DNA of 64,000 bases from Peristeroidobacter soli (GTDB lineage Bacteria; Pseudomonadota; Gammaproteobacteria; Steroidobacterales; Steroidobacteraceae). A program made the position numbers and the translations under genes. Within the stretch, counting starts at the first letter, position 1, and the number at the start of each line of letters is the position of its first letter. Location of the stretch: assembly GCF_004138485.1 (NCBI RefSeq), contig NZ_RYEV01000006.1, forward strand, positions 186,001-250,000, given 5' to 3'. Below, one piece after another: positions 6,875 through 15,869 of the stretch. The notes under the pieces were generated by a model. The model was not told the origin of the DNA and did not search any database. It was given only the letters and a program-made list of their open reading frames with translations.

Positions 6875-9418
6875 TCAGGGATTGGAGATTGGCGCGGGCG
6901 GCGGCGTCGATGCAGTCACAGGCTCTTGCGTCGGCACCGGAGCAGGCGCGGCGGCCGCCGGCGGAGGCGGCGGTTCATCTACAACCAATGCCGCAAGATT
7001 GACGACGCTCGGGTCGTCACGAAGCTTGAGATAAAGCCCGCTCTTGCTCGGACGCGGCACGGGCAGCGCGCGGCCGGGGAAGCCGACGGGCACGGCGACC
7101 GGCTCTTTGAATTCGGCATTGCTGGCGACCGAATCGACCAGGAACAGATTGGCGCCCGTGAGCTTGCAGGATTTTTCGGGATCGGTGGGGCATTCCAGAT
7201 CCTTCAGCACGGGCAATCGCACCAACGTCACCAGCGGCTGCCAGTCGCCGGCGACCCCTTGGTTCACCACGCGAAACTTCAGCGGCCCGAAGGCCGAGAA
7301 GCCGAACGCCTTGGTCGGATCGAACGTCGCGACCGCAACCCTGGCATCGGCCAGCGTGAGCGTGCGATTGGCGAAACTCAACGTGGTCGAGAGTGCCTCA
7401 TCGGAGCTGGCCACTTCGACATTGGCTTCACGGCTGAAGATGGCCGGCGATTTGGCGCGCACCGAGAAGATGAGCTGCGCATCTTGCGGCAGCTGATTCT
7501 CGCTCGCGAGCTGGATGTTGCTCGAGTTGCCGCCCGACGCTGTTTGCACGCTCTTGCCGACCAGCTCGACGCGCGGGCGCGGCGCAGCCACAGCGACGCT
7601 GACGTTATAGCTGCGGCCATCGTGCAATGTGACTTTCGCTTTGGCGGTGTCGCCCTGCTGCAAGCTCGGCGCCGGCGTACTCGAGGCGTCAGTCGCTTCA
7701 GCCAGCTTCACTTCCATGCGCAGCTGATCGCTCTCCGGATTGGAGGGGGCAGCGGCGGGCACGAACTCGACGCCCTTCACCGACAGACTCGCGACGTCGG
7801 CGAGCCGGCTGCCTTTGAGAACGCCGTGAGATTCGCCCTCGTGCATGGTGAAAGTTTCGAAGCGTCCGGCTTCGGGATAAGCGCGCAGCTCGACCGGATG
7901 CGGCTCGGTCGAACCGAACTGCGAAACGAACAGCGTCAGTGCGCCGGGCTGAGCCTGTTGCAGCGGCAGATTGATCTCGACTTCATTGGCCTTGACCGGC
8001 GACCAGTCGACCCGCAGCTCCTTGCCGCTCGGATCTTTCACCATGATGCGATCGATGCACGCGACGCTGCCGGTCTGCAGATGAATCGTATTGGCGCGAC
8101 CGACGATCAGCGAGCCGTCGTCCTGCGATGCCGGCGCCCAGGCCTGCGAGTGCGTGTTGACCAGTTGGAAGCCCGGGCCGTCGAATTTATCGAAGCCCCA
8201 ATAGCCATGCAGCGAGCCACGGAACCGATCGGCGAGGCTGGCCGTGCCGAGCGATGACGTGTCGATGAGGAAGCCGCCCTGAGTTGCATCCGCGGTCGCG
8301 GGCAGCTCGATCACTTCACCGTCCTTGCCGGAGACGCGAAGGACTGTGTGGTGCGCATACTCCGTCGCAAACACCAGCGGTGCGCCCTCGACCGGCAACA
8401 CGAGCGAGTTCTTGCGGGCACAGTAGATATCTTTCGGGCTCACCGCGTGCAGCGGCGGCGGCAGCGCCTGTTCCACCGCGGGCAATGCCGCGACCAGCAC
8501 GGACTTTGGATTCTGGAACGACGGCGGCGTGTTGAGCGTCAGCGTGAGCTTGTTGTTGAGCGCAGTCGCGAGCGCCGGAATGTATTGATAGTTGGCGACG
8601 CGGAACGAGTCGAACAATCTGCCGAGATCCAGCAGCGAAGAAAGATACGGGCTGTAGTAGCCGTAGTTCGCCTGCGGCGTCGAGCTCGCGGCCATGACCA
8701 GATCGCTCGCCGGGCCGGTCGTGAGCGCCTCGACGATGGACATGCTGTGTCCGTCATTGAGGATCAGCGTCTCCTGTCCTTGCATGAGGCAAGGCGCCTG
8801 CAGCTGCGGCAGTCGATCGAGACACTTCTCATCGACCTTGATGCCGAGGCTGCGTGCGAGCAGGGGCGTCGTGTCCTTCAACACGGCGGGGTTGGCGGCG
8901 TTGAGGTCGCGGATCGACGCGAGATAGCGTTCCAGCCGCGAGCGGTCGAGCGTTGCCTGGTTCAGATCCTGCGTCGAGCGCACGAACGCGCCGGGGCGGC
9001 CCCGAACTGCATTGACCAGGGTCTTGAAGTCACCGCCATCTTCCGGGGCCAGGAAGATCAGCGCCTGTTGCGCGCCCTCGGGCACAGTGACGGTCATGCC
9101 CTTCTGCGCGCAAGCCTTCTTCCAGGTCTCGCACTTGAAGAACCAGTCCTTGGGCGGTGGATTGGTCGGGCCGCGCAGGAAGCTGAGGACCAGCAGGTAG
9201 TGCTCGGACTGCGACGCCGGGAAATCGGCCTTGATCCACAGCTTGTCACCCTCGGCCAGATGCGGCACCTGGGCGATCGGCAGCGTGGTTTTATCCCGGG
9301 CGACGGTGGCCTCGAGCGTCGGTCCCTTCAGATCGAAGGGGGCCGGGGTGGCCGCCTGGGCGGAGGCGATCGAGAGAACCGCAAGGGCGGCAAGCCATCG
9401 GCAAGGTCGCAAGCTCAT
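6875..9418 (-). CDS. large exported protein of unknown function (847 aa)
   Basis: Starts at ATG 9418 with a clear signal peptide (MSLRPCRWLAALAVLSIASA, then QA), so it is exported to the periplasm or beyond. No lipobox and no internal membrane helix. The body is rich in beta-type sequence, including several stretches that read like Ig-like modules in the second half (for example SSNIQLASENQLPQDAQLIF). Isolated cysteines (FKCETWKKAC, DKSCKL-like) may form disulfides. The C-terminus is a Pro/Ala tail (VDEPPPPPAAAAPAPVPTQE). I do not recognise the family. Neighbours are gene remnants and glycan-related genes. A surface or matrix protein is possible but unproven. The opposite strand is also open over much of this length because of codon bias. 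Confidence 0.75.
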   Translation of the reverse strand: MSLRPCRWLAALAVLSIASAQAATPAPFDLKGPTLEATVARDKTTLPIAQVPHLAEGDKLWIKADFPASQSEHYLLVLSFLRGPTNPPPKDWFFKCETWKKACAQKGMTVTVPEGAQQALIFLAPEDGGDFKTLVNAVRGRPGAFVRSTQDLNQATLDRSRLERYLASIRDLNAANPAVLKDTTPLLARSLGIKVDEKCLDRLPQLQAPCLMQGQETLILNDGHSMSIVEALTTGPASDLVMAASSTPQANYGYYSPYLSSLLDLGRLFDSFRVANYQYIPALATALNNKLTLTLNTPPSFQNPKSVLVAALPAVEQALPPPLHAVSPKDIYCARKNSLVLPVEGAPLVFATEYAHHTVLRVSGKDGEVIELPATADATQGGFLIDTSSLGTASLADRFRGSLHGYWGFDKFDGPGFQLVNTHSQAWAPASQDDGSLIVGRANTIHLQTGSVACIDRIMVKDPSGKELRVDWSPVKANEVEINLPLQQAQPGALTLFVSQFGSTEPHPVELRAYPEAGRFETFTMHEGESHGVLKGSRLADVASLSVKGVEFVPAAAPSNPESDQLRMEVKLAEATDASSTPAPSLQQGDTAKAKVTLHDGRSYNVSVAVAAPRPRVELVGKSVQTASGGNSSNIQLASENQLPQDAQLIFSVRAKSPAIFSREANVEVASSDEALSTTLSFANRTLTLADARVAVATFDPTKAFGFSAFGPLKFRVVNQGVAGDWQPLVTLVRLPVLKDLECPTDPEKSCKLTGANLFLVDSVASNAEFKEPVAVPVGFPGRALPVPRPSKSGLYLKLRDDPSVVNLAALVVDEPPPPPAAAAPAPVPTQEPVTASTPPPAPISNP

Positions 9419-9465
9419 GGGAGCGGATCGTAGGGCAGAGCGCTGTACGCGCCAACCCGCTTGAC

Positions 9466-9495
9466 AGCCCCGAGCGACTATTTGGGGGCTTTTTT
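9466..9495 (+). terminator. rho-independent terminator pointing rightwards, without an upstream + gene
   Basis: AGCCCC (9466-9471) pairs with GGGGCT (9485-9490) and is followed by a run of six T (9490-9495). On the + strand this is a normal terminator shape, yet the only gene to its left is on the minus strand for 2.5 kb. It may be the leftover of a lost + gene or act on antisense transcription. Confidence 0.5.
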
Positions 9496-9514
9496 CCGAC
9501 GCGGCCGCGCCCAA

Positions 9515-9754
9515 TCAGCTGCCGTTCAGCTTTTCGATACCGAATCGCTGGACCAGCGCGTCATATTGCTTGCGGGAGATCGTGATCATGGCGCCGCGCC
9601 GGACCTTGGGCGGCAGGCTGTACTTGTCCCAGGTCGAGAAGAAGGTGTAGCCGGAGATCTGATACCACGGCCCGGACAGCTTGCTGGCGACCGACAGGCC
9701 GTATGACACGCCCGGATACTGCTCATAGTAGAGGTACCAGACGGCGCCATTCGG
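9515..9754 (-). pseudogene. glycoside hydrolase family 43-like, C-terminal 79 residues only
   Basis: Leftward translation gives PNGAVWYLYYEQYPGVSYGL, then SKLSGPWYQISGYTFFSTWD, KYSLPPKVRRGAMITISRKQ and stop at 9515. The WYLYYEQYP and GPWYQ-type strings resemble the last blades of five-bladed beta-propeller glycosidases of the GH43 kind. The N-terminal catalytic blades are missing: immediately right of 9754 the sequence becomes a sulfatase C-terminus on the opposite strand. GH43 is my best family match from memory of the motifs. Confidence 0.55.
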
Positions 9755-9759
9755 CGACG

Positions 9760-9993
9760 GGCTTTGAGCACGAGGGATCGCGCGCGGTGATCCTCGACGA
9801 TTGGAAGCTGGTGGCGCGCGCACCGGGGCGGAGATCGAAGGTCTATGCACCGTGGTCGCTCTACCATTTGACGACGGATCGGAGCGAGACGATCGATCTG
9901 GTCAAGGCCGAGCCGAGGCGCGCGGCCGCGATGGCGAAGCAGTGGAACGAATGGTCGACGTCGGTTCACGCACGTCAACGAAGCGAGCCGTAA
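9760..9993 (+). pseudogene. arylsulfatase, C-terminal 77 residues only
   Basis: Reads GFEHEGSRAVILDDWKLVAR, then PWSLYHLTTDRSETIDLVKA, then AAAMAKQWNEWSTSVHAR, stop TAA at 9991-9993. The W/GFEHEG-RAV--DDWKLV block and the LY-L--DR-E--DL segment are diagnostic for the C-terminal subdomain of type I arylsulfatases. The formylglycine CxPxR region and metal ligands are absent, so no activity is possible. It abuts the GH43 remnant head to head. A complete sulfatase gene lies elsewhere in the window (55732-58092). Confidence 0.72.
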
Positions 9994-10146
9994 ATGACAG
10001 GTCGGATCGGGCAGGGAATCACAGCGCTGACAGTGATGGTGGCGCTGTGCTCGTCGGCATTCGGCGAGGCGACACTTCGAAGTCGTTGTTCGGTCCTTAC
10101 ACGAAGCTGCGGCTCGGCGCGCCGCATGCCGGGGATTCAGCGCTAG
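9994..10146 (+). pseudogene. exported protein, N-terminal remnant (signal peptide plus ~25 residues)
   Basis: ATG at 9994 directly follows the TAA of the sulfatase remnant, so the two were probably translationally coupled. It encodes MTGRIGQGITALTVMVALCS then SAFGEA, a good signal peptide, and about 24 more residues before a TAG at 10144, exactly where the convergent glycosidase gene ends (10143). The residues after the signal peptide look unselected. I read it as the 5' end of an exported-protein gene whose remainder was deleted. Confidence 0.4.
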
Positions 10147-12689
10147 CGGCTGCTGGCGAACGACACCACTATTCTGCTTCGCCGGTACGCGCGAGTATCG
10201 GCATCGGGCGATTCATCGATCGTCAATGCGTACGCGGATCGCGAAATCTCCTCGAATCTGGCACCCCCGACATTTTCGATGCCCCACGGCGTGTGCAGCT
10301 CGAATCGCGTCGGCTGGGACGCGCGGTGGTCGATCTCGATCGTGTACGTGCGCCGTTGCAGATTCACGCCGACGATTTTCATCTCACGGCTCGTATTGCC
10401 AATGAGCGGCCGAGGCGTGGGCGCGATGATCGAAACGCCCCCGCTATAGCCGATGCGTAACACGCTATCTCCGCGAGGCACATCGAACTCCGCGTGCGCG
10501 TGGCTGTCCTGCGGATGAGCGGCGAGCGTCGCGGCGATTTCCTGATTGTTCAGCCGCGCGCTTCGTAGCTCCGCGCCGAGCGGCAGCTCTGGATCGAATG
10601 ACATTCGCACCGACGCGCCTTCATTCTTGATACGGAGTTCGGTAGCGCCGGGCGATTGAGTCAGATCGAGGGTGACTTCGGAATTGCCGACGCGAACCTT
10701 ACGCAACGAGACTTTGTTCCAATCAGCGGGCAGATGCGGCGCGAACTGGATGTGGCGTGCCGCGCCGTCGACACGCAATCCCATCAAGCCTTGCACCGCC
10801 GAGCTCAAGAACGTCGCGGACGACCACGTCTGTTCCGGAACGGATTCGACGCCGGGGCGATAGGTGTCGCCAGCGAGCGTTTCGTGCATGTGGCCGAGTG
10901 CGTCGAGCGTGTGCCATGAAACAAGCGTGTTCCAGATCGGGAAGGCGGTGGCGGGACGATGCTCGGTCCAGAATGCGCTGGCCACCGACGCCGTGCCGAT
11001 GCCCCAAACGGCGCCGCTTGCGTATGCGTTCGGATCGTACGTGGCGTCGCTCGGGGCTTTGCCTCGGGTGCCCCAGTCAGTCTGGAATTCGGCGGTCGCG
11101 AGTTGATCCAGCACGGAGTTGCGTTGCTCCGGTTGGAACAGGCCCAGACGAATCACATCCATCGGCCGGATGTCTTTATCCATCTGCGGCGCGCCGGCAC
11201 GCGTGTGGCCGCTGATCCAGAAGCTTCGGTGCGGGTCCCAATATTTGCTGGCGATGGCGGCTCGGGCGCGCTGGTTTGCGGTCAGCGCTGCTTTCGCTTC
11301 GGAGCCGCGGCCGGCGGCGGTGGCGAGTGCGGCGTAGGCTTGCGTCGCGGCTACCCAGCCGGACGACAGCGTCAACTCATCGCCGAGCGGATCCTGTTCG
11401 TTGGAGCCTTGTTTGCCGGTGGGAATCAGCGGCAGGCCGAGCCTGGCATCGAGCAGCGACTGACAGTATCGATACGCGGCTTCGATGGCGTTCCAATGTT
11501 TCTTCACGAAGGCCAGGTCGCCGGTGGTCGAGTAGTACTCGGCGATCATGTCCAGAAAGTCATAGCTCAGATCGACGTGGCCGAACATGTAAGGATACTT
11601 GCGCCACTCGATGGCGCCGGCGCTTTGCGACAGCTCGTGCCAGATCATTCCGGTTTTCCGGTCCTGATATTTGAGCACCAGCTCGAGCTGCTCACGGGCG
11701 CGTTCGTTGCGACCGGCGGCGAGCAGTGCGCGGGCGGCGATCATGCCGTCGCCGGCGAAGAACCAGTTGTATTGCGGGCGACGTGCCTTGCGTGAAGGGC
11801 CGTAGCCCGCGACCTGGCCGCAGCCCAGATCGGGATTGCATACCCACGCTTGCTCGAGCGCGATTTGCGACCAGGTCAGCGCTCGATTGATGTCGTCGTC
11901 GGGCGTTTGGATCTGCAGCCCCTGCGCGAGCCTATCTTTGTAGTGTCCGAGGGCTGTCTGCTCGAGCGCCGCTCGATTGCGCAGCACCTCCTGTGCGACC
12001 GGCGTTGGGTCTTTGCCGTTGAAGTCGGCGGCGAAAACAATCTCGGCGGCATCGCCTTTGCTCGCGCGAATCGTGAAGGCCAGGCCCGATGCTGTGGTGA
12101 TCGGCCTGTTGGCATTCGGTGTTTCGTCGTGCGCGATGAGGTCGGGCGAGGCGATGAAGGCGGAATATCGGTGCAGCGGCTCGGTCAGCAAATATCCCGA
12201 GGCCGTCGCTCTCCAACTGGCTTCCTGTCCGCCGAAGCTGCCGGGCCACATCAGATTCAGCACCGGATTGAAGCGCACCAGAATATCGACCGGGTGCACG
12301 CCTTCGACTTCGTAAGTCACGATCGCGGCGGGCGCATCGATCGGCACGAAAAGCTTTTCACGAACGACGAAGTCGGGACCGAGGTAGATGCGAGTTACCG
12401 TCTCAGGGCGGTACTCGATGCGACGGAGCGCGGTTCGGCCGGGGATCTCAGTCGTTCCGTCCTGCTGACGAAAGCTGACGTTGAACGAGTCGACCAGCTG
12501 CAGCGGATACGCCCAGATCTCCAGGCCATTGTCGGAGTATCCGAAGATGCCGGCACGCTGGCCGGCGACCGCGATGAATCGGCCGGGCTGGGCGGAATCG
12601 GTGCTCCAGGTCAAATCCTCTGCGTGCGAGCCCGCGAGCAGCTCGCAGACAAACAGGAGTGCAATGCTTACAACATGACGGCGCTTCAC
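10143..12689 (-). CDS. exported (alpha/alpha)6-barrel glycoside hydrolase, MGH1-like
   Basis: About 848 aa from GTG 12689. The start is chosen because it begins a clean signal peptide (KRRHVVSIALLFVCELLAG then SHA); an in-frame TTG at 12728 would prefix it with unrelated residues. After a beta-sandwich N-terminal domain (to about 270), a helical barrel domain carries RRPQYNWFFAGDGMIAARAL, YKYPYMFGHVDLSYDF-like and DWGTRGKAPSDATYDPNAYA segments, the pattern of MGH1-type/GH63-like exo-glycosidases and glycogen-debranching enzymes. A beta-rich C-terminal module follows. It likely cleaves an alpha-linked sugar in the periplasm; substrate unknown. The nearby GH43 and sulfatase remnants suggest a former glycan-use locus. 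Confidence 0.75.
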   Translation of the reverse strand: MKRRHVVSIALLFVCELLAGSHAEDLTWSTDSAQPGRFIAVAGQRAGIFGYSDNGLEIWAYPLQLVDSFNVSFRQQDGTTEIPGRTALRRIEYRPETVTRIYLGPDFVVREKLFVPIDAPAAIVTYEVEGVHPVDILVRFNPVLNLMWPGSFGGQEASWRATASGYLLTEPLHRYSAFIASPDLIAHDETPNANRPITTASGLAFTIRASKGDAAEIVFAADFNGKDPTPVAQEVLRNRAALEQTALGHYKDRLAQGLQIQTPDDDINRALTWSQIALEQAWVCNPDLGCGQVAGYGPSRKARRPQYNWFFAGDGMIAARALLAAGRNERAREQLELVLKYQDRKTGMIWHELSQSAGAIEWRKYPYMFGHVDLSYDFLDMIAEYYSTTGDLAFVKKHWNAIEAAYRYCQSLLDARLGLPLIPTGKQGSNEQDPLGDELTLSSGWVAATQAYAALATAAGRGSEAKAALTANQRARAAIASKYWDPHRSFWISGHTRAGAPQMDKDIRPMDVIRLGLFQPEQRNSVLDQLATAEFQTDWGTRGKAPSDATYDPNAYASGAVWGIGTASVASAFWTEHRPATAFPIWNTLVSWHTLDALGHMHETLAGDTYRPGVESVPEQTWSSATFLSSAVQGLMGLRVDGAARHIQFAPHLPADWNKVSLRKVRVGNSEVTLDLTQSPGATELRIKNEGASVRMSFDPELPLGAELRSARLNNQEIAATLAAHPQDSHAHAEFDVPRGDSVLRIGYSGGVSIIAPTPRPLIGNTSREMKIVGVNLQRRTYTIEIDHRASQPTRFELHTPWGIENVGGARFEEISRSAYALTIDESPDADTRAYRRSRIVVSFASSR

Positions 12690-12737
12690 GATGCACTTCA
12701 GAGTGCACGTGAGCGCGCGAGGGCGCAAGGCGTCGAA

Positions 12738-13322
12738 TCAGGATTGCGGTTGACCGGTCTCCGGCAGCTGGCCCAGAAAATCATTCAGACTCTGGCGGCC
12801 GTCCTGCCATTCCTCGTAGCGTCGCAGCGAGTCGGGTTTGCCGCGGGCCGTCAGTTGAATCTTGCTGGAGCGGGAGATGGCGCGAAGATCGTCGCGACTG
12901 ATGGGAAAATAGATGTGGCTCGATCCAGGAATGGGCAGCGGCAGCGCCTCGCTGATGCCCAGCTCCGAGATCTGGCCGGTGTATGGCGTCAGCGCGACGC
13001 TGCGATCGCCGACGTTCACCTCGATCTGCTGAAAGGCACTCTGAAAGCCGCCGCTCTGATCCGCCCACAGCTCGGCCGAGCTCCACAGAATCGCCACCAG
13101 ATACAACTTCCGCTCGCCCATGCGATTCACTTCGATCGCGGTCAGCTGCGCATAATCCCGCTCGTTCAGACTGGGCTGGGGCTCGGCGCGAATCAGCACC
13201 AGCGGCTCAGTCTGCGCAGTGATGGTGACCGACGACTTCGGATCGATCCACGACTTCACCGTCGGCTGCGCCGCGCAACCGGCCAGTATCATCAACGACA
13301 GAAGTAACGCTGAATATTTCAT
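12738..13322 (-). CDS. lipoprotein of unknown function (194 aa)
   Basis: Begins MKYSALLLSLMILAGCAAQP: signal peptide with lipobox LAGC and lipidated Cys16. The mature part is mixed alpha/beta with no recognised domain, including LNERDYAQLTAIEVNRMGER and IPGSSHIYFPISRDDLRAIS. It is probably anchored in the outer membrane, since no Asp follows the cysteine. It sits 48 bp upstream of the glycosidase start on the same strand, so the two could share a transcript. Confidence 0.7.
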   Translation of the reverse strand: MKYSALLLSLMILAGCAAQPTVKSWIDPKSSVTITAQTEPLVLIRAEPQPSLNERDYAQLTAIEVNRMGERKLYLVAILWSSAELWADQSGGFQSAFQQIEVNVGDRSVALTPYTGQISELGISEALPLPIPGSSHIYFPISRDDLRAISRSSKIQLTARGKPDSLRRYEEWQDGRQSLNDFLGQLPETGQPQS

Positions 13323-13481
13323 GGGCGCTCCTCGGGCCGGTGCAGTCGGGGCTCGGCCGATACTACAGGATTTGGTCCCATCCCACGCGCTTCGCGCCGA
13401 ATAATGTCCGTCACCGAGCGGAGTTCCATCCAGCCTGCCAGGGCGCGTGCGCTGTCGAGAAACTTTGCATAAGCTAATGAC

Positions 13482-13965
13482 ATGGACACTCTCTCAAAAG
13501 CGGATGCGCAGCGGCGGGCTGACGACATTCGCATCTTTCGGGAAGAACTCGACCGGTTGCAGGCAGCAAACGTTCTGGCGCTCACGGCCGAACAGCGGGC
13601 GGCGATGGCACGCCATCACGATGCGTTGCTCGCCGGCTTCGCGCAGTCATTCGATATCGATCGCGACCGTCACGCGAAACAGCTCTCGCTGGGCATGCGA
13701 GTCGCTTCGTTTCTTGGCGCACTGGCGTTGGCCGCCAGCGTTTTCTTCCTGTTCAACCAGTACTGGGGGCTGTTGCCCGAGACCGTGCAGGTCTCGCTGT
13801 TGATCGTCGCGTCGTTGGGCTCGTTGTTTGCGGCGGCCTGGATCGGCCGGAAGGACAGCAGCGGGTACTTTGCCAAGCTGGCGGCGATGGTTGCTTTATG
13901 TGACAACGGTCAGTTTCGGCCAGCGCCTGGAGCCCTGGATCGTGGAGCTGGCACTGCTGGAGTGA
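13482..13965 (+). pseudogene. truncated membrane protein (DUF2157-like start)
   Basis: From ATG 13482 the frame encodes an N-terminal cytosolic helix region (MDTLSKADAQRRADDIRIFR) and two hydrophobic helices (about 70-90 and 100-118), resembling the start of DUF2157-type membrane proteins, which normally have eight or more helices. After GYFAKLAAMVAL the frame becomes non-membrane sequence and would run on into the convergent gene to 14072. In a neighbouring frame a plausible C-terminus, VSFGQRLEPWIVELALLE, ends at the TGA at 13963-13965. I read this as an internal deletion with frameshift near 13900. Confidence 0.5.
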
Positions 13966-13977
13966 CGTTGTCCGTTG

Positions 13978-14580
13978 TCAATCCGACTTCGCGGGCTGAG
14001 TCGTTCCGCATTTCTCTGATTTGTACGGCTCGCCGACATCCATCGAGCTCACGATCTTCTCGATTCGTTTGACGTTCGCGAACGAGTCCACCAGCAGCAG
14101 CGTGTTGGTGCAGGCAAAGGCCACCATGTGAGCTTGTTGCGGTAGCAGAGGACGCAGCAGCGGAACGAGCATCGCGGCGGGCACGCTTTTCACTGCGATG
14201 ACACGGCTGACGTACTCGGCGTCTGCATGAGAGCCGTTGCCGGTCAGTAAGGGAATGGGCTGTTGTCTCGCGTTCGCATCCGGTACGACGCGAATATATT
14301 TGCCGTCGTCGAAGGCGGCGAAGCCGTGCATCTGGAGCACCGAGAGAAAGGTGGGATAGTCGAGATTGTCCGGATCGAGACCGACCAATGTCACCTGCGC
14401 GCGGACGCGGGGATCCACCAGAAATCTCTTGCCGGTCTTTCTGGCGGTGCCTGCGATGATTCGATCGATCTCGACAGCATCGCGTGCTGGAGGTGTCGAG
14501 GTTTCCGCTGCTGTGTGAGGTGCGCTCAGCAGCGCGAGCAAGGCGCAGGCGTGCGGGAGGAGGCGGGCGCGGGACTTCAT
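13978..14580 (-). CDS. exported protein with secretin N0/N1-type (STN/GspD-like) domains, no pore
   Basis: A 200-aa protein with signal peptide (MKSRARLLPHACALLALLSA). It has two short alpha/beta domains like the N0 and N1 domains of GspD secretins: a TARKTGKRFLVDPRVRAQVT block (about 45-64) and VIAVKSVPAAMLVPLLRPLL (about 127-146) followed by NTLLLVDSFANVKRIEKIV. The secretin barrel is absent, so it cannot form a channel. N0 is structurally the STN signalling domain used in FecA-type receptors. It lies 6 bp downstream of a membrane-anchored PstS-like protein and behind an ECF sigma gene, so a role as a periplasmic signalling partner is plausible (inference). Confidence 0.75.
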   Translation of the reverse strand: MKSRARLLPHACALLALLSAPHTAAETSTPPARDAVEIDRIIAGTARKTGKRFLVDPRVRAQVTLVGLDPDNLDYPTFLSVLQMHGFAAFDDGKYIRVVPDANARQQPIPLLTGNGSHADAEYVSRVIAVKSVPAAMLVPLLRPLLPQQAHMVAFACTNTLLLVDSFANVKRIEKIVSSMDVGEPYKSEKCGTTQPAKSD

Positions 14581-14586
14581 CGAGCG

Positions 14587-15852
14587 TTACTCCTTTTGGG
14601 GGATGAGGTCGGATTCGGAGAGCGGGTGCCAGGGATTTTTCCGTTCGCGTTCGTCGATGCGAACGAAACCGTACTGGTTCGGATTGGGAAGCCGCGGCGA
14701 GAGCAGGCTCTGCATGATGTTGGGGCCGTCAGCCGCGCGACCGATGCGGCCCACGTCCGTGTAGACATAGATGGGCCGGGCGAGTGAGTAGGTGCCATCG
14801 GCCAGAGTTGCGGAGGACGGCTCCGGACCTTCCAGAGCACTGCCGGCGAGTTGCGACCGATTGTCGCGGTAGAACTCGTAGTCGACCAGCACGAGCGCAT
14901 TCGGATCGGTCCACAGATATTGTGGAATCAGTGTCGCGCTCTGCTCGACTTCGGCGTACACGCCATCGATGCGCAGCGCATGGCACACATCGGGTTGCGC
15001 TGGCGCCAGGTTGCAGCCTGCATCGAGCAGCAGGTTTTCGAACAGCTGGCGTAGCGGTAGGTAGCTTGCCGGTCCGAGCACCTTGATTGGCCGGTACGGC
15101 AGCTTGCGGTTCACCTGATCCCAGGTGATGTTCGGATTGTCGATCGATGTTCCGTAGATTTGATCCGGGACTTGTCGGGCGAGTGCGAGATAGACGTCCC
15201 GTGCAGTGAGCTTCATGGGCCTGCTGTCGCGAGCGCCGGTCAGCACCAAGGCCTGATAGCCCGCTTTGGATTCCGTCACATTGCCGCCGCCATGGCGACG
15301 GCAGGTCATGAATTCTTCGCGAGTGATGCGACGTGAGCTGATGACGATGTCGACCTGACGAACGCTCTCCGGGGAGCACAAAGCGGCGAACGCGGCGCCT
15401 GCTTCCATTTCCTGGAGCTGAGGTCGGAGGTTGCTGGATCTGGGCTGAAGGCCATCCACGACGGTCTGAATGAATCCGCGCGCCTGGGGCGACGTTGCAA
15501 TCTTCACTGCCGGGCGAGCGGGTGGTGCTTCGACGGGGAGTGTTTGCTCAGGCGCGGCGGCGGGCGGCTGTTGCTCCTGCGGCGCTGGCGACGTATCTGT
15601 TGGCGCAGCGAGAGTCTGTCGAGGTTCCGTTGCGAGCGTCGTCGGTGGCGCAGCCGCCGGTGGAGAGCGTTCGAAAATGAATATCCCGGTTGCCAGCGCG
15701 GGGCCCGCGATTAGCAACAGCAGTGTTTTGAACCGCCGCGGCCAGAATCGCCGTTGCTGCTGAGCGTCCTGTGCCTGCAACTTGCGTTTCAGCTCTCGCG
15801 AGAACTGCGCGGGCGGCTGTCGGCGCAGAGAGGTGAGGAATTCGTCATTCAT
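14587..15852 (-). CDS. membrane-anchored PstS-like substrate-binding protein
   Basis: 421 aa from ATG 15852 (AGGA about nine bases upstream). Residues 1-40 are cytosolic and basic (MNDEFLTSLRRQPPAQFSRE..), 41-60 form one membrane helix (FKTLLLLIAGPALATGIFIF), 63-120 are a Pro/Ala linker, and 125-421 form a periplasmic binding-protein domain of the PstS/PBP-like type, with DVYLALARQVPDQIYGT and ITWDQVNRKLPYRPIKVLGP. A small cytosolic N-terminus plus one helix is the topology of transmembrane anti-sigma factors, and the sigma gene is 17 bp upstream. I infer a sensor/regulator of that sigma factor that binds a small anion or another ligand. There is no ABC transporter gene nearby. Confidence 0.72.
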   Translation of the reverse strand: MNDEFLTSLRRQPPAQFSRELKRKLQAQDAQQQRRFWPRRFKTLLLLIAGPALATGIFIFERSPPAAAPPTTLATEPRQTLAAPTDTSPAPQEQQPPAAAPEQTLPVEAPPARPAVKIATSPQARGFIQTVVDGLQPRSSNLRPQLQEMEAGAAFAALCSPESVRQVDIVISSRRITREEFMTCRRHGGGNVTESKAGYQALVLTGARDSRPMKLTARDVYLALARQVPDQIYGTSIDNPNITWDQVNRKLPYRPIKVLGPASYLPLRQLFENLLLDAGCNLAPAQPDVCHALRIDGVYAEVEQSATLIPQYLWTDPNALVLVDYEFYRDNRSQLAGSALEGPEPSSATLADGTYSLARPIYVYTDVGRIGRAADGPNIMQSLLSPRLPNPNQYGFVRIDERERKNPWHPLSESDLIPQKE

Positions 15853-15869
15853 CGTACGCTTTCCTGTCG

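Noticed and set aside
6812-8257. 481-codon plus-strand open frame
   Set aside because: Antisense to the exported 847-aa protein; its composition is Arg/His-rich and it has no ribosome site or recognisable domain.
8348-9433. 361-codon plus-strand open frame
   Set aside because: A complement shadow of the same exported-protein gene, with no protein-like features.
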